A DNA stretch of 64,000 nt from NCBI RefSeq assembly GCF_000719705.1, contig NZ_JOHO01000014.1, positions 90,027 to 154,026 on the forward strand, given 5' to 3'. Origin of the DNA: Streptomyces sp. NRRL S-350 (lineage in GTDB: Bacteria > Actinomycetota > Actinomycetes > Streptomycetales > Streptomycetaceae). A program made the translations under genes and the position numbers. This document shows positions 9,401-17,758 of the stretch, in pieces. The number at the start of each line of letters is the position of its first letter. Position 1 is the stretch's first letter. The notes beneath the pieces were generated by a model. The model saw only the letters and a program-made list of their open reading frames with translations, searched no databases and was not told the DNA's origin.

Positions 9401-9647
9401 TGTCCAGTTGGACGGCCTGCACCACCTCGCCCGCGGTGAAGCTCAGATTGGCGAGTGCCAGGAGGTACCAGAAGCGCGCGTGCGCGGGGCGGTTCAGGCG
9501 GACGCCGAGCACGATGGCGGCGACGCCGCCGAGGCCGATGCCCGTCCACCAGACGATCCGCTGGCCCGGGTTGGCGTAGTAGATGCCGGTGAACAGCACC
9601 ATCCAGACGAGGTAACAGGCCATCAGGCGTTGTCGCCGGCGTGTCAA
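6405..9647 (-). CDS. Membrane GGDEF-EAL cyclic-di-GMP protein with GAF and PAS domains
   Basis: A 1080-residue predicted inner-membrane signalling protein. The order is about nine hydrophobic segments (residues 5-295), a GAF-like domain (about 315-470), a PAS domain (about 490-600), a GGDEF domain with intact RLGGDEFAVLVED (about 720) and an EAL domain with EALVRW (about 850), DDFGTGYSSLSYL and a C-terminal GQGYLFAHPM. Intact motifs in both catalytic domains allow both synthesis and hydrolysis of c-di-GMP. In Streptomyces that messenger controls development through BldD (established). The start is TTG at 9647, because AGGAGGT lies seven bases upstream; longer frames run into the divergent gene. 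The PAS domain carries a low-complexity R/E/Q/P/G insertion (about residues 550-590). It is divergent from the NRPS-like gene. Confidence 0.92.
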   Translation of the reverse strand: MTRRRQRLMACYLVWMVLFTGIYYANPGQRIVWWTGIGLGGVAAIVLGVRLNRPAHARFWYLLALANLSFTAGEVVQAVQLDILHLANPFPSVADGFYLAEYVLYAAGVLGFIRWRTARQDRAGLLDALIPTIGLALLAWIYLILPYTRSPDLTWFQKAVSIAYPLGDVVVLALLLRLLTPRGGNSRALQLLAVGTVGLLVSDVLYALIQLHGTWRIGTPVELGWAAFYTAWGAAALHPSMVELTRPVPTQQPDLSAARLVLLTLASLIAPAILIIESLAGNTGNSGVIGAFSALLYLLVLARLAVVVSARRQAIARERALREAGARLTAAVTVEEVADAVQSAASTLMPAEPGHVALLAVAEAGVLHVRHAEHGAARQHRVGTASDSDQVLALAAFRETRLLPAEAVDLPAHGPAGHRDGMPFALICPLTLAERPSGDPLIGALIVTGTEQELTSLWSSLEILAGQAALAVERVVLSREVTRRNSELYFRTLVQNASDVILILDADDTVRYASPSAESVLGHPHLEGTLLTDLVPPEDSREVGAALARMRGPADPPPGRQPREGNPGRTREQTPGRTREENREQPREQPREHWRLLRQDRTPIEAEVRFNDLRADPTVGALVLTLRDVTEQRQMERELTHRAFHDSLTGLANRVLFQDRVGHALSRGQRSGSVTGVLFIDLDDFKVVNDTQGHAIGDELLVAVSLRISTALRASDTAARLGGDEFAVLVEDAARPADVDTIAASVLAVFTEPFKLKAGAVRVSASIGVATTEDSVDAAELLTHADLALYSAKAAGRRQWCHYRPALQAGLVERHELNEHLDSAIAESAFQLYYQPIVDLRTGDLVAFEALVRWPHDRRGMVLPDEFIALAEESGQIVPLGAWVLERAAQEAAAWHAASSTARAAAGRPPLRVNVNVSARQFRDAGFVDVVRHALATSGIDPHTLVLELTESVLMRRDERIHADMATLSGLGVGIAIDDFGTGYSSLSYLREFPISLLKIDKSFIDGLGHSPQQYALVEGIARIADTLGVQVIAEGIENPEQRDLLAAMGCPLGQGYLFAHPMDSPRARTLVRSTTYEPA

Positions 9648-9854
9648 CGAGGCTACCTCCTCCGCGACATCACCCCGCCGGTCGGACGGGGGAGTTCGGG
9701 CGAGGGCGGGGGCCGGGGGCTCGGGTCTCACCGGGCGGCTCCGGCGGGGGACGAGGCGCGTGGTCGCGCGCGGTGCCCGACGCGGGTCCGCTCCCGGTGG
9801 CCCGGGTACGTCTTCGCGCGGGTGTGCGGCGTCCGGTCGGGTAGCGACCGGACG

Positions 9855-9882
9855 TTCTCGATGTGTCGTGAGTGCGTATAGT
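9855..9882 (+). promoter_or_regulatory. Putative promoter of the NRPS-like gene
   Basis: TATAGT at 9877-9882 is a good -10 element. TTCTCG at 9855-9860, 16 bases upstream, is a poor -35. The leader to the preferred GTG at 9935 would be about 45 bases. The assignment is by eye only. Confidence 0.35.
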
Positions 9883-9934
9883 CGGAAATGTCGCACTCCC
9901 AAGCATTCTGCCGCCACAGCACGAGGTCAAGCCG

Positions 9935-12900
9935 GTGGACGACGCAGCAGACAGCGCACAGGGCGTACCAACGGATGCGAGGTCCGGGCGTCACGCCGTG
10001 GTCCGCAACGGCAACGGTCAGTACGCGCTCTGGCCCGGCGACTTGACCGTGCCCGCCGGATGGCAGCGGGCGTACGGCCCGGCGGAGCGGGACGCCTGCC
10101 GGGCGTGGGTGGAACGGGAGTGGCGGCCCACAGGCCTGGGCTTCGCCGGCTCCGAACGCCCCGGGCGGGCGGCGGCCGGGTTCGCGGACACGGTGCACGG
10201 ACTGTTCCGCACGCGGGCGGCGCACGACCCCGACGCGGTCGCCGTCGTCGCCGAGGATGCCACCCTGAGTTACCGCGAACTCGATCTGCGCAGCGACCGG
10301 TTGGCCGCCGCCCTGCGGGCGCACGGGACCGGGCCGGAACGGGTGGTGCCGGTCTGCCTGGAGCGCGGAGCCGCCCTGGTGACGGCCTGGCTTGGTGTGC
10401 TCAAGGCGGGCGGGGCCTTCCTGCCGCTGGACCCGGCGCATCCGCAGCGACGGCTGGCCCGGCTGGTCGAGGACTGCGGGGCGCGAGTGGCGGTCACTGA
10501 CAGTCACGAGTTTCCGGGCGTGACAGCGCTGCGGATGGCCGGTGCGCCGGGGGACGCCCCCTCCGCCGCCGAGTCCGGCGCCGAGTCCGCCGCCGAGTCC
10601 GCCGCCGAGTCCGACACCGGCACCGACGCCGACGCCGTGGCTGGTACTGGTCCGGGCACTGGCGCCGACGCGGACGCCGGCCCTGATACCCACGCCGACA
10701 TCGCCGCCGACGCGGGCCTCGATGCCGGTGCCCACGCGGGCGTCGGGAGAATCCGACTCGATGACGGTGCCGCCCCGGACGATCTCGCGTACCTGATCTA
10801 CACCTCCGGCACGACCGGCCGTCCCAAGGGCGTCCCGGTCACCCACCGTGCGCTCGTGTTCACCCTCGACCGGATCGTCCACGCGTACCGCCTCGCGCCC
10901 GGCGAGCGCGTCCTGCAACTGGCCGCGCTCGGCTCCGACACCGCGCTGGAGCAGGTCTTCGGCGCCCTGCTCGCGGGTGCCACGGTCGTCCTGGGCGGCG
11001 GCGGGAGCGCAGGCGGCACTTGGGCCCCCACCGAGCTGGTGCGCCGCCTGCCCGGGCTGGGCCTGGCCGTCGCCGACTTCACCCCCGCCTACGGGCACCA
11101 CGTCTTCGACCTGCTCCCGCCGGGCGGCCCCGGCCCGGCGGGACTGCGGCTGGTGGTGGTCGGCGGGGACGCCGTGCACGCCGACGACTGCCGCGCCTGC
11201 CTGGAGCGGCTGCCCGGCGCTCGGCTGCTCAACGCGTACGGCGTGACGGAAGCGGCCGTCACCTCCCTGCTCTGCGAGGTCACGGCGGAGCTGCTGGAGG
11301 ACGGCGGCGCGGCCGCCCCGGTGCCGATCGGGCGCCCCCTCCCCGGCGTGCGCGTGCACGTGCTGGACGCGTCGCTGCGGCCGGTCCGGCCCGGCGAGAA
11401 GGGGCAGATCCACCTCGGCGGGCCCGGCCTCGCCCGGGGTTACTGGCGCAGCCCCGGCCTGACCGCCGAATCCTTCCTGCCCGATCCGTACGCGCCGCTG
11501 CCCGGCGAGCGGATGTACCGCACCGGCGACGCCGGGCGGTGGCGGGACGACGGGCAGCTGGAACTCCTCGGCCGCTTCGACGACCAGGTCAAGGTCCGCG
11601 GCCACCGGGTCGACCCGGCGGAGATCGAGGCCGTGCTGGCCGCACACCCGGACGTGCGGCAGGCGCGGGTCGCGGCGGACGCGGAGGCGGCGGACGGCAG
11701 TCGGGCGCTCACCGCCTACTACACCCCGGCCGCCGGGGCGCTCGGCGGCGCCGAGGGGATCCGGGCGTTCCTGGCCGAGCGGCTGCCGGACTACCTGGTG
11801 CCGGCCGAGTTCGTGGCGCTGGAGGCGATGCCGCTCACGGCGGCGGGCAAGATCGACCGACGGCGGCTGCCGCACGCCCCCGTGCGGGCGGCGGCCCGGG
11901 CACCGGAGGAGGGCGCGGCCGGTACCGGAGCCGACGCCGTTCCAGAGGCAGACCAGGCAGAGGCGGCCAGGGCCGGGGCGGCCAGGGCCGGGGCGGCCAG
12001 GGCCGGGGGAGCTGCTGCGGCTGGGGCGAGTGCGGTCGCGGGAGACGCGGTCGAATCAGCGGTCGGACAGCTCTGGGCGGAACTCCTGGGCGCCGAGGCC
12101 GTGGGCCCGGACGACGACTTCTTCGCACTCGGTGGTACGTCGCTGCTGGCCATGGAGATGCTGGCGCGGGCCAGGATCATGTTCGGCATCGACGTCGGCC
12201 GGGTGCGGGCGCTCACCCGGGCGCTGCTGCGCGAGCCCGCGCTGCGGGCCTTCGCCGGGGTGCTGCAGGAGGCCCGCGCGGGCGGCGCGGCGGGCGACGG
12301 GCTCGGTGCCGGCTCCGGCTCCGGCTCCCGCTCTGGCTCCGGCTCCGCCGCCGGTCCTGGTGTTGGCTCCAGGGCCGATGCCCATGCCGGGCCCGATGCC
12401 GGAGCCGGCACGGGCATCGGCGCGGGCGGCAGGGAGACGGCCGTCGACTGGCTCGCGGAGGCCCGCCTGTCCGAACCCGTCGGACAGTCCTGGAGCCCCG
12501 CGCCCTCCCGGGCCGAACCCGCCGAGATCCTGCTCACCGGCGCCACCGGCTTCTGCGGCGCGCACCTGCTGCACACCCTGCTCGCCACCACCCGGGCCCG
12601 GATCCACTGCCTGGTGCGGGCGCCCGACGACGAACACGCGCTGGAACGGCTGCGCGCCGCCCAGCAGCGCTTCCTGCGGCACGACCTCGCCGACCGCAGG
12701 GTGGTGCCGCTGACGGGTGACCTCACCCGGCCCCGGCTGGGACTCACTGAGCGCCAGTTCGACTGGCTGGCACGGAAACTGGACGCGGTGCACCACCTCG
12801 GCGGGCAGGTCAACTTCCTCTACCCGTACCACCAGCTGCGCGACGCCAACGTCGGCGGCACCCGGGAGATCGTCCGGCTCGCCGGGCACAGCCGGGGCGT

Positions 12901-13645
12901 GCCGGTGCACTACCTCTCCACCCTCGCCGTGCTGGCCGGCTTCGGGGCGGCGGGAATCGACCGAGTCACCGAGCGGACCCGGCTCGCCCACCCCGAACGG
13001 ATCGGCGTCGGCTACGTCGAGAGCAAGTGGGTGGCCGAGCAACTGCTGCACAACGCGGCCGCCGCCGGACTTCCGGTCACCGTCCTGCGCACCAACGACG
13101 TCACCGGGGACCTGTCGAGCGGCGTGATGAACACCGGTACCGAACTGTGCGCACTGATCAAGTACCTGGCGGACAGCGGGACCTGCCCCGACGTCCGGCT
13201 GCTGCTGGACTTCGTCCCGGCCGACCGCTTCGCCCGCGCCATCGCGCACATCGCCGCCCACGCGCCCGCCGACGGCGAGGTCTACCACCTCACCTCCCCG
13301 CAGCCCGGGGTCCTCGCGGACCTGGCGGACCGGCTGCGGGCGCGCGGCCACCGGATCGACCTCATGCCGTACGGGCCATGGGTGCAGGGCCTGGTCCGGT
13401 TCGCCGCGCGGCACCCGACGCACCCGATCGCGCCGTTCGTCCCGCTGTTCGTGGACCGCGCGCCGGGCTCGGAGCTGTCGATCAGCGAGATGTACTTCCG
13501 GCCGGCCTTCCCGCTGTTCGACCGGGCCAATGCGGACGCCGCGCTGGCCGGGAGCGGGGTCGAACTGCCGGCGGTCGACGCGGGGCTGATCGACCACTAC
13601 CTGGCGGGCCTGGAGAGGGAAGGGTTCCTGGAGTCAGCGCGATGA
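9935..13645 (+). CDS. NRPS-like MbtH-adenylation-thiolation-reductase protein
   Basis: A 1236-residue single-module assembly line. Residues about 18-70 resemble MbtH proteins ([15 protein letters not shown], then the CRAWVEREW segment), the chaperone that activates adenylation domains. The adenylation domain has core A3 [13 protein letters not shown] (about 286), A5 [12 protein letters not shown]7 YRTGD (about 527), A8 [12 protein letters not shown] and A10 TAAGKIDRR. The carrier site is LGGTSLL (Ser about 733). The C-terminal extended-SDR thioester reductase has [12 protein letters not shown] (about 863) and a YVESK catalytic Tyr-Lys. The A4 region reads SDTALEQ instead of the usual FDxSxxE, so substrate choice may be unusual. 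Alanine/serine/glycine-rich repeats are inserted at about 207-272 and in both linkers. GTG 9935 follows GAGGT by seven bases. There is no condensation domain, so the product should be a reduced acyl or aminoacyl aldehyde or alcohol. Confidence 0.9.
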   Translation: MDDAADSAQGVPTDARSGRHAVVRNGNGQYALWPGDLTVPAGWQRAYGPAERDACRAWVEREWRPTGLGFAGSERPGRAAAGFADTVHGLFRTRAAHDPDAVAVVAEDATLSYRELDLRSDRLAAALRAHGTGPERVVPVCLERGAALVTAWLGVLKAGGAFLPLDPAHPQRRLARLVEDCGARVAVTDSHEFPGVTALRMAGAPGDAPSAAESGAESAAESAAESDTGTDADAVAGTGPGTGADADAGPDTHADIAADAGLDAGAHAGVGRIRLDDGAAPDDLAYLIYTSGTTGRPKGVPVTHRALVFTLDRIVHAYRLAPGERVLQLAALGSDTALEQVFGALLAGATVVLGGGGSAGGTWAPTELVRRLPGLGLAVADFTPAYGHHVFDLLPPGGPGPAGLRLVVVGGDAVHADDCRACLERLPGARLLNAYGVTEAAVTSLLCEVTAELLEDGGAAAPVPIGRPLPGVRVHVLDASLRPVRPGEKGQIHLGGPGLARGYWRSPGLTAESFLPDPYAPLPGERMYRTGDAGRWRDDGQLELLGRFDDQVKVRGHRVDPAEIEAVLAAHPDVRQARVAADAEAADGSRALTAYYTPAAGALGGAEGIRAFLAERLPDYLVPAEFVALEAMPLTAAGKIDRRRLPHAPVRAAARAPEEGAAGTGADAVPEADQAEAARAGAARAGAARAGGAAAAGASAVAGDAVESAVGQLWAELLGAEAVGPDDDFFALGGTSLLAMEMLARARIMFGIDVGRVRALTRALLREPALRAFAGVLQEARAGGAAGDGLGAGSGSGSRSGSGSAAGPGVGSRADAHAGPDAGAGTGIGAGGRETAVDWLAEARLSEPVGQSWSPAPSRAEPAEILLTGATGFCGAHLLHTLLATTRARIHCLVRAPDDEHALERLRAAQQRFLRHDLADRRVVPLTGDLTRPRLGLTERQFDWLARKLDAVHHLGGQVNFLYPYHQLRDANVGGTREIVRLAGHSRGVPVHYLSTLAVLAGFGAAGIDRVTERTRLAHPERIGVGYVESKWVAEQLLHNAAAAGLPVTVLRTNDVTGDLSSGVMNTGTELCALIKYLADSGTCPDVRLLLDFVPADRFARAIAHIAAHAPADGEVYHLTSPQPGVLADLADRLRARGHRIDLMPYGPWVQGLVRFAARHPTHPIAPFVPLFVDRAPGSELSISEMYFRPAFPLFDRANADAALAGSGVELPAVDAGLIDHYLAGLEREGFLESAR

Positions 13646-13657
13646 CGGCGACGCGCG

Positions 13658-13860
13658 ATGAGCAGGGCTCATGGGCCGCTGCGGCGATGAGCAGGGCTCA
13701 CGGACCGGTGTGATGAGCGCGGTTCATGGGGACCGGTGGATGAGCAGGTCTCATGAGGAGGCGTGATGAGCAAGTCTCATGGGAGGGGCGCGATGAGGAA
13801 GTCTCATGGGGACGTCGCGATGAGCGGCGCTCATGCGGCGACGGCATGAGCGGCGCTTAT
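13658..13860. repeat. Eight ATGAGC-type palindromes at 26-29-bp period
   Basis: Copies start at 13658, 13687, 13713, 13740, 13766, 13793, 13820 and 13846. Steps are 29, 26, 27, 26, 27, 27 and 26 bases, about twice the 13-bp period seen near 3.3 kb. Six fit ATGAG-N5-(C/T)TCAT exactly; 13687 ends CTCAC and 13846 ends CTTAT. The last copy contains the aat start codon. The copy at 13793 is identical to the one at the leuA start. The array fills the gap between the NRPS-like gene and aat. Confidence 0.9.
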
Positions 13861-14625
13861 CGCGCGGGCGGCGCGTTCGACGCGCTGGACGTCCTGCGCG
13901 CCCCCGGAGACGGCCCCGTGGCGTTCGGCGGCGAGCTCGGTGCGCAGGACTTGTTGGCGGCGTACCGACGCGGGCTGTTCCCGCTGCCGACGGCGGACCT
14001 CTACGCGGGCGCGTACAACGAGGCGGTGTACGGGGAGGCCGTCGAGGCGGGGGAGGTGGCTCTGCTGGCGGGCGGGGAGGACCCGTACGCGCTGGCATGG
14101 TGGTCGCCCGACCCTCGGCCGGTGATGGCGCCCGGCGGAGTGCGCCTCGGAACCCGACTGGCCCGGTGGCTGCGCAACCGGTCGACGTGGTGGACGACTG
14201 CGGACCGGGCCTTCGGCCGGGTCCTCGCGGCCTGCGCCGAAGGGCGCCAACCGGTCTGGCTCACCGATGAGTTGCGCGAGGCGCTGACGCAGCTGCACGC
14301 GCTCGGGGCGGCGCACAGCGTGGAGGTGTGGGAGGGGGAGGAACTGGTCGGCGGGGTGTTCGGGATCGCGGTCGGCCGGGTGATCAGCCTCGACTCGATG
14401 TTCCACCACCGCCCGGACGCCGCCCGCGTCGCCGTCGCGGACCTCGGTGCGCGGTTCGGCGCCGCGGGCGGCCGGCTGCTCGACGCGCAGTGGGACGGAC
14501 CGCACGTGCGCAGCCTGGGGGCCGAGCCGATGGCACGCTCCCGGTACCTCGCGGAGCTTGCCACCGGGGGCGTCGCGGCCGGTCCGCCCACGGGTGAGCC
14601 ACTGCCGGCATCCCGGTTGGGATGA
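13846..14625 (+). CDS. aat: Leucyl/phenylalanyl-tRNA--protein transferase
   Basis: A 259-residue cytoplasmic enzyme that adds Leu or Phe from aminoacyl-tRNA to proteins with N-terminal Arg or Lys, marking them for ClpAP/ClpS decay (N-degron pathway). GLFPLPTADLYAGAYNEAVYG, LAWWSPDPRPVM and ISLDSMFHHRPDAARVAV are family landmarks. RRGLFPLP replaces the usual RGxFPW-type motif, and YAGAYN is an insertion-like variation, so some divergence is present. The start is set at ATG 13846, the last palindrome copy. An in-frame ATG at 13753 would add 31 residues that are only translated repeat (DEQVSWEGR-like units), so it is disfavoured. No clear Shine-Dalgarno sequence precedes either start. Confidence 0.85.
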   Translation: MSGAYRAGGAFDALDVLRAPGDGPVAFGGELGAQDLLAAYRRGLFPLPTADLYAGAYNEAVYGEAVEAGEVALLAGGEDPYALAWWSPDPRPVMAPGGVRLGTRLARWLRNRSTWWTTADRAFGRVLAACAEGRQPVWLTDELREALTQLHALGAAHSVEVWEGEELVGGVFGIAVGRVISLDSMFHHRPDAARVAVADLGARFGAAGGRLLDAQWDGPHVRSLGAEPMARSRYLAELATGGVAAGPPTGEPLPASRLG

Positions 14626-14712
14626 CCATGGGGTGACCGGCGGTCGACCTGCGTGGATGCCTGGTTGGCCTGTCTTCGACAAACTTATTCCCCGTCAGTA
14701 ACATGACGCCGC

Positions 14713-16413
14713 GTGTTCAAGAGTTCGATAGGCAGGGCCACCGGCCCCGCCGTCCTCACCCTCATCCTCGCCGGGGCCGCCGCGTGCGGGCCGACCAGCC
14801 CCGGCACCACCCGAACCGGCGCCGCCCCGGTCGCCGCCACCGTCGCCGACGCGACCACGACCGCCACCGGGAGCAGCCCGGCCGCCGCCGCACCCGCCGG
14901 GAGCGCCCCGCGCGCCAAGGCGGCCCCGGCCGCCTCCGGCCGTCCGACCGCAGGCACGGCGCCCGTCACCGCCGCGCCCGCCGGAGACCGGCAGGCCGCG
15001 ATCGGCAGCCCCGGCAAGGACGGCGGCCCGGTCACAACGGCGACGAAGAGCCTGCAGCTGACCGCGTACGACCCGGCGGCCGGCACGGCCGTCCTGGCGG
15101 CGGCCGGTGGGCAGGCCCCGACGACCCCGGCCTCACCGACGACCCCGACGGCCCCGGCGACCCCGACGGCCCCGGCCTCACCGGCGACCCCGGCCTCCCC
15201 GGGCTCCAAGTCGAGCGTCGCCACCCCGCCGTCCGCACCGCCGTCGGCCGCCACCCCGCCGCCCGTACCGCCGTCGGCCGCCACCCCGCCGTCCGCACCG
15301 CCGTCGGCCGCCACCCCGCCGCCCGTCACCCTGCCGACCGCCGGGCCGTCGGCAGCAGCTGCCGTCCAGCCCGGCCAGTTGATCGCCAGCCCGCCCACCG
15401 CCGCCGCACCGCAGGGCGCGCTGGTCGCCATCACCGGGGTCCACCCCGGCGCGGGTGGCACGCTCGACCTGACCACCCGCCCCGCGACCCTTGCCGAACT
15501 CCTCGGCGGCACCGAGGCGGACGGCAGCGTGCCCGTCGACCCGCACGGCATCACCGTGACGCCGCTGGTCAAGGACCTCAAAGCATCCGTGGGCGTGGAC
15601 GGCAACGGCGTGAAGGCCGACGCTTCCGGCACCCTGGAGGTGGACCTCAAGGCCCCCGTCCCGCTGCCCGAGGGCACCAGCCTGGACGCCTCCGGCTCGC
15701 TCCAGCTGCATCCGGCCGTGCACTTCGCCTACCACGGAGCCGCCGCGGGAAGCCCCCGCACCGCCTCCATCGGCTTCGACCTGGGCGCCCACGCCCAGTG
15801 GAAGGTCACCGGCGACGCCACCCGCAGCGCCGGCGCGGCGCCCGTCCGGGTGCCCTTCGCCAAGCTGCAGGCCAGTCCGGTGCTGACCGTCGCGGGCCTG
15901 CCCGTGGTCGTCAACCTCGGCCTGACCTGCTACCTGGAGATCAGCGCCGACGGACAGGTGCACCTGGAGGCGGAACAGGACGCCGCCGGCACCTGGGCGG
16001 TGCGTGCCGACTACACCGGCGGCAAGGGCTGGACGCCGGTCACCAGCGCCGAGACCAAGGTCACCCCGGTCCACGTGCGACTGAACGGCAGGGCCGCCGT
16101 ACGGACCGCGTTGGGTGCCGAGATCAGCCTCGGCCTGTACGACACCGTCGGTGTCGAGACCACCGTCGCCCCCTACCTGAAGGCCCAGGCCGAGGGCTCG
16201 CTGGTCGCCGACTCGTCCGGTAACCCGCCGCAGGTGCAGGGCAGTTGGTCGCTCGTCGGCGGCGTCGACCTGAACGGCTCGCTGCTCGCCCACCTGAAGG
16301 TCTTCGGCACCCCGATCATCGAGGGCAAGCTGCCGCTGCCCCCGTTCCACCGCGAGTGGCCGCTGGTCTCGGGCTCGGCGGCCCTGCCGTCGCCGCGCCC
16401 CAGCAGCAGCTGA
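14713..16413 (+). CDS. Exported Pro/Ala/Thr-rich protein, probable lipoprotein
   Basis: A 566-residue predicted extracytoplasmic protein of unknown function. The N-terminus is a short basic segment, a hydrophobic stretch (VLTLILAGAAA) and a cysteine in an LAGAAAC context, an imperfect lipobox. Residues about 30-230 are low complexity, rich in Ala, Thr and Pro, with a decapeptide repeat of the AATPPSAPPS type encoded by 30-bp tandem DNA repeats. They probably form a flexible wall-spanning linker. The C-terminal 320 residues look folded and beta-rich, with no recognised domain. GTG 14713 is the assumed start; no strong ribosome-binding site is seen. A hairpin follows the stop codon. Confidence 0.75.
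   Translation: MFKSSIGRATGPAVLTLILAGAAACGPTSPGTTRTGAAPVAATVADATTTATGSSPAAAAPAGSAPRAKAAPAASGRPTAGTAPVTAAPAGDRQAAIGSPGKDGGPVTTATKSLQLTAYDPAAGTAVLAAAGGQAPTTPASPTTPTAPATPTAPASPATPASPGSKSSVATPPSAPPSAATPPPVPPSAATPPSAPPSAATPPPVTLPTAGPSAAAAVQPGQLIASPPTAAAPQGALVAITGVHPGAGGTLDLTTRPATLAELLGGTEADGSVPVDPHGITVTPLVKDLKASVGVDGNGVKADASGTLEVDLKAPVPLPEGTSLDASGSLQLHPAVHFAYHGAAAGSPRTASIGFDLGAHAQWKVTGDATRSAGAAPVRVPFAKLQASPVLTVAGLPVVVNLGLTCYLEISADGQVHLEAEQDAAGTWAVRADYTGGKGWTPVTSAETKVTPVHVRLNGRAAVRTALGAEISLGLYDTVGVETTVAPYLKAQAEGSLVADSSGNPPQVQGSWSLVGGVDLNGSLLAHLKVFGTPIIEGKLPLPPFHREWPLVSGSAALPSPRPSSS
15221..15326 (+). repeat. 30-bp tandem repeats coding for the Pro-rich linker
   Basis: About 3.5 near-identical 30-base units begin CCACCCCGCC at 15221, 15251, 15281 and 15311, alternating GTCCGCACCG and GCCCGTACCG in their second decamers. 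They keep the frame of the exported protein and encode its Ala-Thr-Pro-Pro repeats. Confidence 0.85.
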
Positions 16414-16432
16414 TCGGACGTCATCTGGCTCG

Positions 16433-16464
16433 GGCCCCTTGGCCGGTTCTCCGGACAAGGGGCC
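16433..16464 (+). terminator. Terminator after the exported protein
   Basis: A 9-bp stem GGCCCCTTG (16433-16441) pairs with CAAGGGGCC (16456-16464). The loop itself contains an inner CCGG/CCGG pair. It starts 20 bases after the stop codon. Confidence 0.7.
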
Positions 16465-16595
16465 TTGTCGTGTCGTGGTGCGGGGGGATTCCTCGAAGCC
16501 TTCGGCTGCACCTTCACGGAGTCGACGAGGATCAAGAAGATCGGCGGGGCGGGGCGGGGGCGGGGGCGAGGCGGAGGCGCGAGCGCTGTGGCGGA

Positions 16596-16640
16596 GGGAG
16601 CCGGCGGACCCCGCACCGGATGCGGGGTCCGCCGGCTCCC
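16596..16640. terminator. Perfect 20-bp hairpin
   Basis: Arms 16596-16615 and 16621-16640 are perfectly complementary with a 5-base loop. It stands alone in the gap between the exported-protein gene and the serine hydrolase. It could be a terminator, a transcript-stability element or a small-RNA end. Confidence 0.6.
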
Positions 16641-16730
16641 GCCTGAACATCGCCGGCGAGTTCGGCGAGCGCCACCCTGACCTGTTCGGGCGAACGAAGG
16701 TTGACGCGCAGTCGCGAACGCCGGGGTCTG

Positions 16731-16769
16731 GTGGAGTGGGAAGTCGGCCCAGCCGACTTCCCACTCCAC
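16731..16769. terminator. Perfect 18-bp hairpin
   Basis: Arms 16731-16748 and 16752-16769 are perfectly complementary with a 3-base loop (CCA). It lies about 90 bases after the 20-bp hairpin and 145 bases before the serine hydrolase start. The core GGGAAGTC...GACTTCCC is also used in the hairpin at 30634-30658. No gene was seen in 16414-16914. Confidence 0.6.
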
Positions 16770-16914
16770 CCGTTACCCGGGGTGGCAGTCGAGGTCAGGG
16801 TGCAGCCGGCGGCGGTGCTCGGCAGTGGGCCGTGGTGAGGGGACGGATCCGGGCGTGTTCGTGGTGTTCGCCGCCAATGCCCGGGTGTGACCGGGTTTCC
16901 CCTACCCTGCCTCC

Positions 16915-17679
16915 ATGCTCTCTGTGGTGGTGGCCCCCTGGGCGGGCGAGGCGGAGCCGGTGTTCGTGCGCAATCCGGACGTGCTGCACGACGCTGCGAG
17001 CACGATGAAGGTGGCGGTGCTCGCCGCGTTGAGCCGGGGCGGGGCGAACCTCGATGCCGAGGTCCCGGTGGTGAACCGCTTCACGTCCGTCGTGGGCGGG
17101 GACTTCGGCAACGACCCGGACTGGGACAGCGATCCGCTTCCGTGGGAGCTGCTGGGCACGCACGTGCCGCTGCGCCTCCTCGCGGAGCGGATGATCACGC
17201 ACTCCTCCAACCTCGCCACCAACCTCTGCCTGGCCCGCCTCGCCCCGCAGTCGGTTTCCGAGGTCTGGCGCCGTGCCGGGGCCACGCGCAGCGCCACCCC
17301 GCGCGGGATCGAGGACCACGCGGCGCGCGCCGCGGGCGTCGACAACCTGGTCAGCGCCCGCGATCTGGTGCGGCTGCTGCGCTCGCTCGCGGAGGAGCCC
17401 GAACTCCTCGCGCTCCTGGGGGACAACGACTTCCGGGTGGACCTCGCGGCCGGCCTTCCGCCGTACACCCGGGTCGCGTTCAAGAACGGCTGGATTCCGG
17501 GGGCGCGCCACTGCGTGGGCCTGGTCCACCCACCGGACTGCCCGCCGTACCTCCTCGCGGTGTGCTACACCGGCCCGCTCGCCACCGGCGCCGACCGCAC
17601 CGACCCCGCCGCCCGTCTGCTGGCCCGGATCTCGGCGGCGGTGTGGGCGCGGCGTCATGGGATTCACACCGCTTCATGA
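16915..17679 (+). CDS. Class A beta-lactamase-like serine hydrolase
   Basis: A 254-residue protein with the penicillin-binding/beta-lactamase active-site triad in order: SxxK as S29-T-M-K32, SxN as S97-S98-N99, and K190-N-G192 where KTG is usual. No signal peptide is visible, because the first residues are MLSVVVAPWAG. It is therefore either cytoplasmic or has lost its leader, and the K(T/S)G change makes real beta-lactamase activity doubtful. DD-peptidase, esterase or amidase roles are equally possible. The GGIEDH segment near the middle could correspond to the Glu-containing omega loop (weak). The upstream gap carries two strong hairpins, so the gene is probably transcribed separately. Confidence 0.85.
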   Translation: MLSVVVAPWAGEAEPVFVRNPDVLHDAASTMKVAVLAALSRGGANLDAEVPVVNRFTSVVGGDFGNDPDWDSDPLPWELLGTHVPLRLLAERMITHSSNLATNLCLARLAPQSVSEVWRRAGATRSATPRGIEDHAARAAGVDNLVSARDLVRLLRSLAEEPELLALLGDNDFRVDLAAGLPPYTRVAFKNGWIPGARHCVGLVHPPDCPPYLLAVCYTGPLATGADRTDPAARLLARISAAVWARRHGIHTAS

Positions 17680-17758
17680 GCATGACGATCAGTCAATTGC
17701 GGTACAGATCATAGGCATTGCACTCACGCTGTCGGGGGAGAGCTGGGGGTGAGCCGAA

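Noticed and set aside
9648..9917. Longer N-terminus for the GGDEF-EAL protein up to 9917
   Set aside because: It would overlap the divergent gene's promoter and add only Arg/Pro-rich sequence; TTG 9647 has AGGAGGT at ideal spacing.
9872..9934. Earlier GTG start (9872) for the NRPS-like protein
   Set aside because: It has no Shine-Dalgarno sequence and overlaps the likely -10 box TATAGT. GTG 9935 has GAGGT at seven bases and still keeps the MbtH region.
304..13645. A complete natural-product gene cluster
   Set aside because: P450, flavin monooxygenase, exporter and the NRPS-like protein are near one another, but intervening regulators and a c-di-GMP protein separate them and no other core or precursor genes are present. 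A joint pathway is not supported.
13642..13713. 23-residue ORF overlapping the NRPS-like stop as ATGA
   Set aside because: It is made mostly of palindrome-derived codons, and no family or separate ribosome-binding site supports it; mentioned only because a similar overlap occurs in the importer operon.
13753..13845. 31-residue N-terminal extension of Aat
   Set aside because: It consists of translated palindrome repeats (nine-residue units) with no ribosome-binding site.
16915..17679. Genuine secreted beta-lactamase
   Set aside because: The SxxK and SxN motifs fit, but there is no signal peptide and KTG is replaced by KNG, so resistance activity should not be assumed.
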